This document shows positions 37,001-46,219 of a stretch of 64,000 nt of DNA, piece after piece. The notes below the pieces were generated by a model. That model had not been told where the DNA came from. It saw nothing but the letters and a program-made list of their open reading frames with translations, and searched no databases. Position 1 is the stretch's first letter. Every line of letters starts with the position of its first letter. The position numbers and the translations under genes were made by a program. Source of the DNA: Cymodocea nodosa (lineage: Eukaryota > Streptophyta > Magnoliopsida > Alismatales > Cymodoceaceae); contig JAZBRI010000004.1 of the NCBI GenBank assembly GCA_036874045.1, forward strand, positions 4,650,001-4,714,000, read 5' to 3'.

Positions 37001-39370
37001 CAATGCTTGATCCCCATTATAGATTCAGTATTTGATAGCTTTCATATAATGCAGATACATAAGTCCAATCTCAGTAACACTTGTGAACTAGGAAAATATG
37101 AGTATCTGGTAAATAAGAATAAATGAAGATGGCAATGCAATAATGTAACGAGATCATTATATTCCAATTGTTAAGGACAGACTAGATAAGCACCCACCTA
37201 TTCTATTCCAATGATCAGAGAACTCTGAGCAACGGAGGCTTCTGGATGAATAAATCTGAGTTTAATTTCCAAAAATAAAAAGGAAAACATCAATTCACTC
37301 TGCAATATCACATCATGGTTACAAATAATAGTTGCCTATAACTTCTGTAACTTCATGACCGTAAAAAGCATCAGCTCATTCAATTTTTACCATAGATAAT
37401 AAACGGCAATGCTAACCTGATAATGTCACCCAACCAGTTTATTGATTCTCTACCCTCTCCCTCACAATTCAAATCAAAAAGGGAAAACTGAGTAATTTGC
37501 AAGTCTCACCTGGACAAGCCATGCCTTTTCTTTTGTAATGGCAGAGTTAAATTCTGCATCTACAAATTTATTGTAGGAAGGCCCAGAAAAATCTGAAAAT
37601 TATCTGATTCAAATGTAAGTGTAGTGTTTTAGATTTTTTCCCCTTTTTGAAAAAATGCAGTACGGATTGACTAACCAGGGATGGACTCATCTAAAATTGG
37701 AAGCTTTATTTTTGAAAAAATCTCTCCCCTGTGTCTCTGTTTAAGTTTTTCAATAACATGCTGCAAACAAACATATGTTCTTAACATTATGTATGATGAA
37801 AAGCCCAGAATACTGAAGGTAGGAAATTTACAGCATGATATTCGTCCATAGTTGCCGAAAGTTGATCTTACCAAATGCTCATCAATAGCAAAATGATCAT
37901 AGTCCCTCTTCCACTGAGGATTTGTCAGCAGCTCAAATGCATAGCGAGTCTTCAAGTTAATAGTATCATGTGGAAGAAAAAATGGCACCAGTAACTAACT
38001 TTTTTTGAGATAAAACCATTAACAACTATTGAATTGAACAATAACAAATTGACAGTGAAATCACACAAAAATGTCCTTGATGTGTTCCATAAACAAATAC
38101 AAAAAATATGTACTTTTGGTTTTTCTAAAAATAGTAAACTATAAAAGTTATTGTACACATAGAAGGGGTCAATGGCTGATCATGAAGACCCATCGCCTAG
38201 GTGCATGACCTTCATTACACTTGGGAGGGGTGCACACCTAACATCTCCCCAAGTAGGGTGGTGTACATCATAATTTGCTATTGTGGGGGTATGCATTTGC
38301 ACAGCCCCCATCCAATTCAAAAGTCAAAAGAAGAAAATTTTTTGTGTGAACAATTGATTGGAAACATTAAACTTAATTTCTTTTTCTTGTCTCTCCTTTT
38401 TAAGCAAAATAGTTGGCACACTGAAATGATTCATTTTACTATTCTATCATGCCACTTCTATTGTTATTCATGACAACAAGCAATATTTACTCTTCTATGC
38501 TAAGAAGTTGGAAACATAAGCCACACTCCTTCCCACATTGTCAGAACCTTCATGACTCCATCTAAGTTTCAAACACGGTTCTATGTATCATCTTTGAATT
38601 CTGAATTCTTCTAAATGCAAATGTTAGCAACTTCGTCTAGCAGTGGTTCCTCTAGAATTCACAAAGCCAATACAAGCACTACAAAATACTATACACCAGA
38701 AAAGAGTAAATCCGAAATAAACTTATCAATTGCAGAACAATCACTGTGTAAAAATGTTTTTTTTATCAGTAGGATCCTGGAACAATATAAAAAACACGGA
38801 TTCTAAAGGTAACAACTGAATTAATGTAACGAAACTGTGAGCTGTAAGTCTGGAACAATGCAGATGTACGGACCTTGATGAAGTCTTCTACGGTTAGGAT
38901 ATCCGAACCCGAGCTCCTGAGAGTTGGCAAAATGGATGAGATCAACAACAATGCCGTAACGAACAACATATAATTCCCCTCACGAACAAAATACAAGTGA
39001 CGCGAACATGAAAATAGAGAACAAAACGGGAAGGGAGTTCACTCTTAATCACCATTTGGCGTTGAGTTCTCGGTACGCTTCCTCGACTTCCGAAATAGAA
39101 GCGAACCTCTTCACTCCTAAAGCTGCTTCGATCACAGCAACAACCAGAAATAGCGTGGCAAACCAAATAAAAGCAGAGGAAAGCGGAAATTACACCAGAA
39201 AAAAAAAAAAAAAAAAAAAAAAAAAGGGATTTGATTTCTTGCTCACTGTCGTAGTGGGAAGCGGGGAAGGTAGAAGGGAGCACGACCAGCTGGAAGAAGA
39301 GACCGGTGGAGAAGAGAACCAGCGGGAGCGCGTAACTTCTCACCGACGCCGGTAGCCCAGGAATCGTCAT
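13079..39370 (-). CDS. Membrane-anchored DnaJ-like / thioredoxin-like protein, 26 kb gene
   Basis: Nineteen exons were traced: 39370-39247, 39122-39053, 38916-38874, 37949-37872, 37760-37676, 37592-37510, 37255-37198, 36954-36844, 36071-36014, 35832-35736, 26232-26096, 25846-25776, 25689-25636, 23785-23643, 23522-23379, 21547-21308, 19516-19457, 14746-14513 and 13219-13079. All join in frame to 676 residues. There is an N-terminal signal anchor (about 11-30). A J-like domain (about 38-105, HYDTLGVKRF...RYAFELLTNPQWKRDYD) lacks the HPD tripeptide. A thioredoxin-like region follows (about 150-345) with SLRC where CxxC would sit, then SRAENDTASWYCAIVAGR, SYETCGSRRF, a second membrane segment (about 602-620) and a basic/acidic tail ending FSSDSDRE. 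It resembles an uncharacterised plant DnaJ-domain family, probably in the ER membrane. A small phase-0 exon (about 12 residues) may be missing between exons 10 and 11. The function is not established. Confidence 0.88.
13220..14512 (-). other. Intron 18 of the DnaJ-like gene
   Basis: About 1.3 kb of AT-rich sequence between exons 19 and 18, with donor gtaatt and acceptor tttctgcag on the minus strand. Short open frames here show no recognisable product. No transposon is identified. Confidence 0.6.
15045..15800 (-). mobile_element. RTE-clade LINE 3' fragment in intron 17 of the DnaJ-like gene
   Basis: The plus strand reads the complement of the LINE tail: 'gaggttagccacatgaatct', then 'aaatcttcaattaaattacataaattt', 'ctctcttaactggtat' and 'taactcctactttattctta'. 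These match the copies at 12460-12945 and 56700-57490. It carries stop codons in all frames and has the same orientation as the host gene. Confidence 0.6.
16730..17690. other. Intronic sequence of unknown origin with a 127-codon ORF
   Basis: A region with palindromic GGTACC-like blocks (about 16758-16795) and a TTTATAAAG box resembles a retrotransposon leader. It is followed by an open frame at 17402-17785 whose last 30 or so codons run into the hAT element. The translated sequence (MRFNHGTYNPFQEYN at its start) matches nothing I know. It may be a relic interrupted by the hAT insertion, or chance. Confidence 0.25.
17691..18913 (+). mobile_element. Internally deleted hAT transposon with a BED zinc-finger remnant
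   Basis: The ends are perfect 11-base inverted repeats (tgtcaatgggc at 17691-17701 and gcccattgaca at 18903-18913). Beside them lie GC-rich subterminal stretches rich in 'gggcc/ggccc' and 'gacccgt'. Inside, a TATA box (tataaatagg, about 17909) precedes a leader. Around 18130-18320 the plus strand shows a decayed BED zinc finger: KRSVLWNNFI..., a shifted Cys pair and GHLNKHL, as at the N-terminus of Ac/hAT transposases. The dimerisation and catalytic parts are missing. An 8-base target duplication cannot be seen (attaaaca against ctttacgc), so the copy is old. It sits in intron 17 of the DnaJ-like gene. Confidence 0.65.
20745..21060 (+). mobile_element. Possible LINE 3' tail in intron 16
   Basis: The stretch ending 'gtaggcctccttgttttcttgtaatttaat...' followed by A-rich sequence looks like the untranslated tail of a plant L1-type LINE. 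No coding remnant is visible, so support is weak. Confidence 0.3.
22880..23275 (+). mobile_element. RTE-clade LINE 3' tail in intron 15 of the DnaJ-like gene
   Basis: It begins 'gtaaaaagttaatgttaatg', almost identical to the start of the copy at base 1. It runs through the 'AATTTATGTAATTTAAT' block and ends at 'ggattatgac...attattgttattg', the decayed short-repeat tail. It is opposite in orientation to the host gene and lies about 100 bases from exon 15. Confidence 0.65.
24200..25600 (-). mobile_element. Degenerate Ty1-copia retrotransposon (RT/RNase H end) in intron 13
   Basis: On the minus strand, across frameshifts and stops, the conserved order of a copia pol C-terminus is visible: a MGKINIFLGIT segment (for the usual 'LGPLKYFLGIE'), an S..M..F.R.SIDWE stretch, an RNase H-like part near 24600-24850, and the terminal block TKCLGTRIFGNLCNKL. 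The 25360-25600 part, with 'ggagctctagtaccatgtagag', resembles copia untranslated or LTR-adjacent sequence. No intact LTR pair was found. It shares the host gene's orientation and lies between exons 14 and 13. Confidence 0.65.
26810..27880 (-). mobile_element. L1-type LINE fragment in intron 10
   Basis: The minus strand shows a decayed end of an L1 reverse transcriptase: AGLHLIGLDMVCKSLKLDGV followed by GVRSI, the block that follows the RT core in plant L1 proteins. Downstream lie further shifted coding traces and an A-rich untranslated tail ending near 26810. Plus-strand open frames at 27494-27740 are shadows of this element. Confidence 0.6.
28440..30050. repeat. Degenerate AT-rich tandem repeats (atgataatgcatgattaatta-like)
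   Basis: Between 28830 and 29780 the sequence is made of drifting copies of short words: 'catgaatga', 'gcatgaggcatgatgc', and, at 29180-29520, a unit of roughly 20 bases like 'atgataatgcatgattaatt'. There is no coding content; the long minus-strand open frames here are artefacts of repeats lacking stops. It forms part of the 9.5 kb intron 10. Confidence 0.5.
30051..31900. other. Intron 10 sequence of unknown origin
   Basis: Purine-rich on the plus strand (gaaagaaaaag, tcaaggaactcaa), with phrases such as 'ttaagtcccccacctt' that recall non-coding parts of LTR retrotransposons. No pol motif, LTR or gene is recognisable. Open frames (30644-30874, 31287-31577) have no family resemblance. Confidence 0.35.
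31910..32690. repeat. Degenerate tandem array of about 20 bp (aaattaaggattaaggtttt)
   Basis: The region consists of dozens of variants of 'ttaaggattaaggttttaaa', with 'gggattt' and 'agggtttt' variants. The unit is about 20 bases, imperfect, with expanded and contracted copies. It superficially resembles the plant telomere word but the TTTAGGG unit is not in register, so it is a local AT-rich minisatellite. It lies within intron 10 of the DnaJ-like gene. Confidence 0.6.
33470..34715 (+). mobile_element. RTE-clade LINE: decayed reverse transcriptase to 3' end
   Basis: The longest copy of the RTE family in the window. On the plus strand, with stops, one can read: GRSTIENIHLLKQLIENF, then QIIFIDLEKTYDRVPR (RT block with FIDLEKAYD), DITKDMY, a decayed active-site block (about 33880-33905, the tract encoding the equivalent of 'FADDIVL' with changes), then FKYL.SIIN.N, RIKI, a cysteine-containing tail, and the shared 3' end ending 'attatgacacaagatattgatggttgtt'. 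The 5' endonuclease part is missing. It is opposite in orientation to the DnaJ-like gene. Confidence 0.75.
35395..35490 (-). mobile_element. Short RTE LINE tail
   Basis: 'taattccattatgtaaggtcaaccacatgaatctgtttcttcc' is the complement of the terminal segment of the RTE copies (compare 15045-15085 and 56730-56775). Only about 100 bases are left. It is in inverse orientation to the copy ending at 34715, about 700 bases away. Confidence 0.5.
39199..39225 (-). repeat. T27 tract in intron 1 of the DnaJ-like gene
   Basis: A run of 27 A on the plus strand (T on the gene strand) lies inside the 124-base first intron, between the donor at 39246 and the acceptor at 39123. It could act as a long polypyrimidine tract. 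Its length is prone to replication and sequencing slippage. Confidence 0.9.
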
Positions 39371-39381
39371 CGTTAGCAAGA

Positions 39382-39393
39382 CCCCCCCCCCCC
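39382..39393 (-). repeat. G12 tract in the 5' leader of the DnaJ-like gene
   Basis: Twelve consecutive C on the plus strand give a G12 run in the transcript, ending about 11 bases before the ATG. Length and translational effect are uncertain. Confidence 0.85.
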
Positions 39394-39496
39394 GATTTCC
39401 AAATCCGCGGAAGAGAAAGGCGAACAGTAGCAGATATTTTTCGATAAAACAGAAGTAGAAATTGGAAGCGTTCGATGTTGGATCCTTGGAAGTCTG

Positions 39497-39507
39497 CTTT
39501 ATATAAA
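39497..39507 (-). promoter_or_regulatory. TATA box of the DnaJ-like gene
   Basis: On the minus strand the sequence reads TTTATATAAAG, about 130 bases upstream of the ATG at 39370, a suitable distance for a core promoter with a 90-100 base leader. The leader also contains a run of 12 G (39382-39393 on the plus strand as C). Confidence 0.55.
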
Positions 39508-42398
39508 CTTTTTTTATAATATATTTTTAAAATTTTAAATTTAGCTGACATAATATATAGGAACATTACACGTAACAGTCAAAAGTTAAGTATATCCTAC
39601 GTAATAATTGACTTATGTTTTCTAAATCTAAAATTCTAACATACACAATCTTGTATATTTAAATGATCGAGTGACCTTTCTATTCTTTGTAAAATCGTAA
39701 ATTTGAATCTACGTATATCTAATTCGAACCATCAAAATACGTACGTAAAAATAAAAATAAAAATTGAAATTTCAAGTCCTACGATAAAAGTTACCCTTCT
39801 CTTTTACGAGGATAACATGACTTATTTTCTTTTCCATCGATTTTGTTTACATTCGTCAAAAATAGAGAGACAAGACGTATAAACATTGACGAAGAAAACT
39901 AATTATCGGTCTTTTCAACTTTTCTTTCTTTTTTCTTTTTATGTTAGAAGCCATAGTTGAAGTTCAAGTTATTGATGTTCACAACGTCTAACTACTTAAG
40001 AAATTTTTACCCCAAACATCTAATCTAACGGTTTTTTTAATGGTAAAATTTAAGTTGTTATAAATTAATTTAGACCTCACTTGTCTTTGCTTTTTGTATG
40101 GAAATTATAGATGACGATCGATATCAAGAGTACGTACAGTCCCTTGGAATAAAAAACGAATTGAATTAAAATTTGACGGTTTAATTTAATTTAATTTGAA
40201 TACAAATAACATATTGATTCAATTTCTTCCCCTTAATTAAGTTTTATACCGAACCAAGTTAATGCCATAATATATTGCCATGAAATATTCTATGTAAATA
40301 ATGCATTTTTCGCTCTTTTTTTTTTTTTCTCTCTCTCTCTCTCTCTCTTTATTATTCTTCTCCACTTCTAATATAATTAGTTCAATCTGAATTAGAGATT
40401 TTCTAAATCGATTCATGATACGAACAAAAATCTACTAGACATTAGAGTATTCTCTCTCTCGTTCGATCCGATAAATGTCAAAGTGCCAACAAACTATTAC
40501 AAAATAAATAAAATATTGGCGGATGTTTGGTTTTCATGCAATCAAAATATTGACTTGAATACTTTAAAAAGGTCCTTAGTAGAGGCGTACACATGTTGGA
40601 TACGAAGTGGATATATACATACAAATGCCAGTATTATCTGCCAGTAATTGTATGATGAAGGCTATATATATATATATATGCACTACAATCACTGATAAAA
40701 TAAAGCAAGCAGTAAATACTGGTTCACTACATTTAATCATAACCCTACTCCTTGGAAGAAGCGACATTTAATTTCGACGTTATAAACTGTGGCAGGACGT
40801 GTAAATCTGCTTAAGCCCGCTGGGCAAGAATTAAGAATTAAAAATGGAACACCCGTTAATATACCTACCTATACATGGCGTAAAAATGCCAATTCGATTG
40901 AACTTGATCGTGTCATTATAATTTAATTCATCTGATAGAATCAAATCATGTTGGTATAATTCATTTCGAGCACAAAAATCTATATTAACCAGAAAATTAG
41001 TATACTAAATTTAGAAGTTTATATTTAAAATCAGTATATCAGTTTTATAAACTCGATATATCGATTATTATACAATCAATAAAAGAAAAAACACGGCGAT
41101 TTGATATAATCAAATTATATCATTAACTAATTAATAAGACGTAAATAAACAACTACCAACCTTAGATTCTAATCTTAAACTGTACTTGAGTCTCTACTTT
41201 ATCTTTCTTGGTATGACATACTCCATTGACATTTCTGTGTAAGCAAAATCCATGGTAATTTATAAAGAACTATGAAGTACAAGATATTGTACGAGTGAGT
41301 TTGTAATAATGTAGAGTATCTATTCACGTAAGTTAGTTGATGATTTGTCATTTACATTAACGTGGAAAAGCAAGAAGAAGAAGAAGAAGCCACTCAACTA
41401 ATTAGTGTGTCTCTCGTGATGTTTTCGTAAAATCTTGATCATCAAATGTGCAGAGCGTAACGAAGAATATTATCTGTGACATGAAATGACACAATCGACA
41501 TATATAATTTGTCATTATTTAGTTAAGTCTAATCGATTGGGGAGGAGTCCATGTATACTCATACAACAGTGTGTGTAATGCATGTCCACGTTGCTGCCAC
41601 GAAGAAATTTTTTAATATTTTTATTAAAATTAAATTATATTTATACGAGTATTTAATCTACAGTACAATCTAATATCTATTGAATTTTCAATTTAATCTA
41701 AGTAATATATATATATATATATATATGTATTGTTATTCTTCATTTGAAAATTAACGATTAATTTTTTAATAAAAAAATTCGTAAAAACTCAAACCTCCAA
41801 ATGAAGAGGCCGGGCGACGCTTATTGAATGCCGAAGGTATTATATTATATACTCATCGTTTAAATGGGAATATTTTGATGGATGATATTAATTACCATGA
41901 ATGGAATCATTTAATCTAATTTGGTTGACGATCGAGACTTGTTTGGAACTGATTATAGACGGAGAAATGTAATGCTTCTGCTTATATCTATCAATTAATT
42001 AAGCTGAGTTTCAAAAATAGTGGATAAATGCTAACTTGTTAGTAACCAAGCATATATATATATATATATACGGAATTAATGGTTAAATTAATTCTTTGTA
42101 TATATATGTATATATATATAGATAATCAATCTACATTAAATCAAAAAGTAATATAATATAATTGAATGATATGATCAAGTGAAATAAATTATTTATAAAA
42201 TTAATTACAGCCTAAATGCTCGATTAAGTGGAAAAAGAGATTTGGCCTAAACCAATAAAAGATTATAAACTCTGGGGGATGCCAATAAAATATTATATTA
42301 CAACATGAAATAAACACGCCTTATTATTAATTAAGTGCACAAGTTATCTAACAATCATCAAGGACCGATTTTATACTCTTCCGTGGAAGTTTGGAAGT
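39508..42398. other. AT-rich spacer with microsatellites
   Basis: No gene is seen. Simple repeats: a T-run followed by (CT)n at about 40317-40348, (TA)n at about 40662-40678, 41707-41726 and 42053-42070, and (AAG)n at about 41373-41389. The last few hundred bases before 42399 are the probable 3' UTR of the MYB gene, which points into this spacer, as does the promoter of the DnaJ-like gene. Confidence 0.5.
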
Positions 42399-44410
42399 CT
42401 AAAACAAAGGAGGCGCACCAGAAGCAGAGCCAGAGTTCACCAGGTTGAGTATGCTGTTCCAGTAGCTCTTGTTCTCTTCTTCGTTCTCATGTCCCACGCC
42501 ACCGGCCCCACCATCGAGGTTGTCACCGTTACTCGAATCATCGGCACGGCAGTAGTCCGACGAAGAATTCTGCTCGTCGGAGTACTTCTCCAGCAGCATC
42601 TCCGTGAAACCGTCGCCAAAATTTCCGCTACCTTGCTTCAGTGCCTCATGCATCGACCATGGGGTTTCTCCACCGCCGCCGAAGATGGAAGGCTCGAGGG
42701 GAAACCCACCGAAATGTTCCATGGTTCTAGTGGTGGTCTGACTTTTGTTGCCAACCCCAACATCGAGAGCTCTCATCGACTTACTGAGACACTTCCAGTC
42801 CGACAGTTCTTCCACCGCCTGGACCCGGATGTTGTTGTTGTTATCAGAAAATCTCAACGTCGACGTAGGCGACTCCAAATCGATGCTGCCGCCGCCACCT
42901 TTGTTGGTTTTGGACCATACGCCTTTCCAGGTACGGAGCACGTCGTGGCAAGTTGTTCCCGTGGTGGGGGAGGTCAGACTGCCGTTGGTAGTGGCGGCGA
43001 CGGAACGGAGTTTGGACTCACGGACAAGACGGACCTCGGCCTCGAGACGAGCACTCTCCCACTGAGCCATGTGGCTGAGATTGGCGGCGTTCTTCGACTG
43101 GCCATCGGCGGAGCTCAAAGCGTCGCTCTTGGGCTTGTGGGTGACCGGGTCTATACCCATCTTGGCAAGCCTTTTCTTGAGGTGTGTGTTCCAATAATTC
43201 TTGATCTCGTTGTCCGTCCTCTTCGGAAGGTGTGTTGCGATTGCCGACCACCTGCAGCAGGAGGATGTTGTATTTAATTTCGTAATCGATAGATTCAGGC
43301 CTTCTCAAGATTGCAGTGTGGTTTATATCACTGTGATATGCGAATTTGTATCTCAGTCATCAAACGAATATCCTATGCGAATGAAATGCAGGTTTCTTTG
43401 AGACCAAAAGGGATCCTACCAATGAACTTTTTCATTCTCTTTTTTTTGTTAACTTGAGCACTCATACCTGCCGTGCACCCCAAGTGCAAGGTAGTCGCGA
43501 TAATTTGAGAGGTACTAGCTTTTTCATCTTTAAAGAAAAAGAAGAAGAAGTTGGGTATGAGGTTTTTTTTTTCAGTATGCAATTCATTAATATAATAAGG
43601 TGATGCCGCTGCAAGATGCAGCCCTGTTAGATGATGACAAAGGAAGGAGTTGGATATTGAGCATTATACAAAACAAAAAACGAAAAGAAGAAAATATCCT
43701 ATGGGGCTGTCCAGACTACTCTATCCAAGAACCGCCAATTGCTTTCAGACCAATTAATATAGTCCATGGTCTGCAGGCCAGCAGCTTAATTTCTTATGGG
43801 TAAACCAGTTAGCAGTCACAAGGTAGTCTAATTATCGCAGAAATATCAATGTGCAACAATTGAAGAGCTGTCTCCTAGTTTCTCATCCCGGCCAATTAAG
43901 CTTCACCAAATTAACCTTGATTACCAGAGAAGCGTAGTAGTAGTTATGCATGGTTAAGCATTCCAACGGGAAGCAATCATGGGCTAGCTAGCTAAGCAAA
44001 TCAATCGATCAATGAATCACCTGTTGCCAAGAAGAGCATGGAGCTGAATGATGGTTTGCTCCTCCTGAAGGCTGAACTTTCCACGCTTAATGTCGGGTCT
44101 GAGGTAATTCGTCCACCTCAGCCTACAACTCTTTCCGCATCTTTGCAACCCTACAAGTTGTAAACACGAAGGGAAAAGGAAAGGGAAGGCCACCACAAAC
44201 AATTGATCGATATATCAGTTGACGAGAAGCACGGAAATTAAAACTGGGAAACGATCGAAGAGTGTAGAGAAGATCACCGGCTTTGGCCGGCAAAGCACGC
44301 CAGCTGCCATGCCCGTGCACTTCGATGAAGGCCAGCAGCTTCTGATCCTCCTCCGGAGTCCACGGTCCTTTCTTAAGCCCAACTTTCTCACAACAGGGCG
44401 ACCGACCCAT
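42399..44410 (-). CDS. MYB16/MYB106-like: MIXTA-like R2R3-MYB transcription factor (subgroup 9, MYB16/MYB106 type)
   Basis: Three exons, 44410-44278, 44150-44021 and 43251-42399, give 371 residues. The intron positions are the usual ones for R2R3-MYBs. The start [20 protein letters not shown] is canonical. R2 spans about 14-61 and R3 about 67-112 with complete Trp spacing (the first R3 Trp replaced by Phe in [11 protein letters not shown], as is normal); [15 protein letters not shown] closes R3. After the DNA-binding region come [17 protein letters not shown] and the subgroup 9 motif [20 protein letters not shown] (about 150-169). The C-terminus is [20 protein letters not shown] plus two residues, a conserved acidic/hydrophobic end. 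Members control epidermal outgrowth (conical cells, trichomes) and cuticle genes. It is a complete, intact gene. Long plus-strand frames over exon 3 are shadows caused by GC-rich codons. Confidence 0.95.
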
Positions 44411-44556
44411 CCCCACCCCCCCACACCCGGCGGGCGACGTCGACTGGTATACCGGCCTATACCACCACACGGGATTGATGTGTTAGAGAAGGAGACGTGG
44501 CTGCCAAGTGACGGTTTGGAGGGAGATGTTGTGTTTGGGATTGTGATGGAACCCAA

Positions 44557-44567
44557 GATAAATAGTG
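44557..44567 (-). promoter_or_regulatory. Possible TATA box of the MYB gene
   Basis: The minus strand reads CTATTTATCTT about 150 bases upstream of the ATG, followed by a GC-balanced leader. This is a plausible core promoter by position and sequence only. Confidence 0.4.
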
Positions 44568-46219
44568 TGTGTGGATCGACTGCACTATAGGCGTGTGTGG
44601 TGTGTTGAAGTGTTGTGAAGGAGTAAGAGCTAGGAAAACACTGAGACGGAGTCACGCACGCGAAGACAAAAGGGTCATTAATGGCTTGGGCTTTGATGAT
44701 ATAGGGTCGTCCGGGACCGAACCGCTACTTCCACCTTACGCAATTAATTAATTACCCTCGCACGTACATCGGTAGCGTTCCAAAGCAAAACAGTGCATGG
44801 TCATCATCTTCTACGAGCGGCTTAAACTTTGGGTTCCGCACCTTCATTTGCGGCTGCCTGTTGCATTTACGACTACCATACCACGTACTGGTTGAGGAGA
44901 TTAACCGTCGATTTTCTTTCTGATTTCAACCAACACGTCACGCAATGGTTTTCCCGGCCGGCCAGGATGGGACCGCATAAGCAAATCCAGGCTATCCAAA
45001 TTTAATTACCAAACCAATTGATCCAGGATTGAGGTCCAGAGGGCGGACGACTCGACCGATCGATTCATCAGGAATCTGGTTCCACCTCGTCCACGCATGG
45101 ATACGTTAGACGAATCCAACGGTACTCCGTTCTCTGGCTGGGCCTTGGGAGCAATGGGTCCGACTCCGACACCATTCAATCTCGTGGGGGCACATGCCCA
45201 TCTGTATTAATAATGAGCAGTGGACAAGCATCGAAGAACGGGTAATACGCGCCTCTCTGAAAGGAAAAAAAGAAAGAAAAAAAAATACAATCAAAAGGTT
45301 ACATGCTGAATTGTTACTGCGTACGATGGTAGATCATACAGGACTACGAGATGACCGTCATTTCCCGATAAATCGTCGGATGTCTGGAAGTTGATGCTGC
45401 GTGCAGCGTCTCATTCTTTCTAACTGCCACACAGTCACGCATTTCATACCCACCGAGTTATACTAAATAAATGAAGACTAGGATGATACAGTTTATTGTT
45501 GGTAAAGACGACGTCGGACTCATGTTTATACCAGTAGCACTGTGGGAGTCATAGGAGAGCGGCGAGATTGCAGTGGTGGGTAACATAGTTTATCTATATA
45601 TATATATATTATCATTCGCCACTATGAGAAAGGGCATGAGTGTAACTATGAAAAAAGAGGGGAACAATAGGCATCCATATTCGCATGGCATAAGTACGTA
45701 CATACTACAAATGGTCTACCATACAGAAAAAGATGACAAAATGAGTCTAAACACAACACACAGGAAATACTAAAACAAGAAAAAAAAGTACTTTCCAGTC
45801 TATGGTAGATTTTTCCTCCCAAGGTTGTTTGGGTCTATCATTCCTTTTCTAGGAGAGATTTGTGCACTAGTAAAATGATAAAAAAAGGAAACGAAAAGGT
45901 TTAAAAAATAATTTCTTCACTTAACATCATATAAAAATTAAAATGCCCCATCTTTTCCTCCCCCCAGAGAAGGACAAGGAGTCAAACCCCCTTTCATTGT
46001 CTGTCTTGTCTGTTTTCTCTTTCATTAATTTGTTGGCATCGACTACTTAGACTTCTCCCCTCTTGCCTTTAATCTAAGCGTTCGCATTGGTAAAAGTGAA
46101 ACTTGCAAGAATTTGATGATTTGGACAAGAATAATGTGATGCTGTGAGAGGGAAATTATGAGAGTTGAGTTATTGATTGATATTGTAAGTGCTGAAAGGA
46201 AACAGTTGCAAAAGATTGT
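44568..46219. other. MYB upstream region and spacer
   Basis: The proximal 500-700 bases are less AT-rich than the rest and rich in ccgatcgat, cacgtac and cacgca words, which suits a promoter. A small (TA)n run lies near 45595-45609. Short open frames here have no recognisable product. Confidence 0.4.

Noticed and set aside
38942-39379. Single 145-codon ORF at the start of the DnaJ-like gene
   Set aside because: Only its first 41 codons are exon 1 (from the ATG at 39370; the longer start at 39379 is TTG). The rest reads through intron 1.
42489-43277. 262-codon plus-strand ORF over the MYB exon
   Set aside because: It is antisense to exon 3 of an unmistakable R2R3-MYB and exists because of GC-rich codons; its translation shows no domain.
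44215-44655. Minus-strand ORF of 146 codons and the plus-strand ORF at 44219-44590
   Set aside because: Both overlap MYB exon 1 in the wrong frame or strand.
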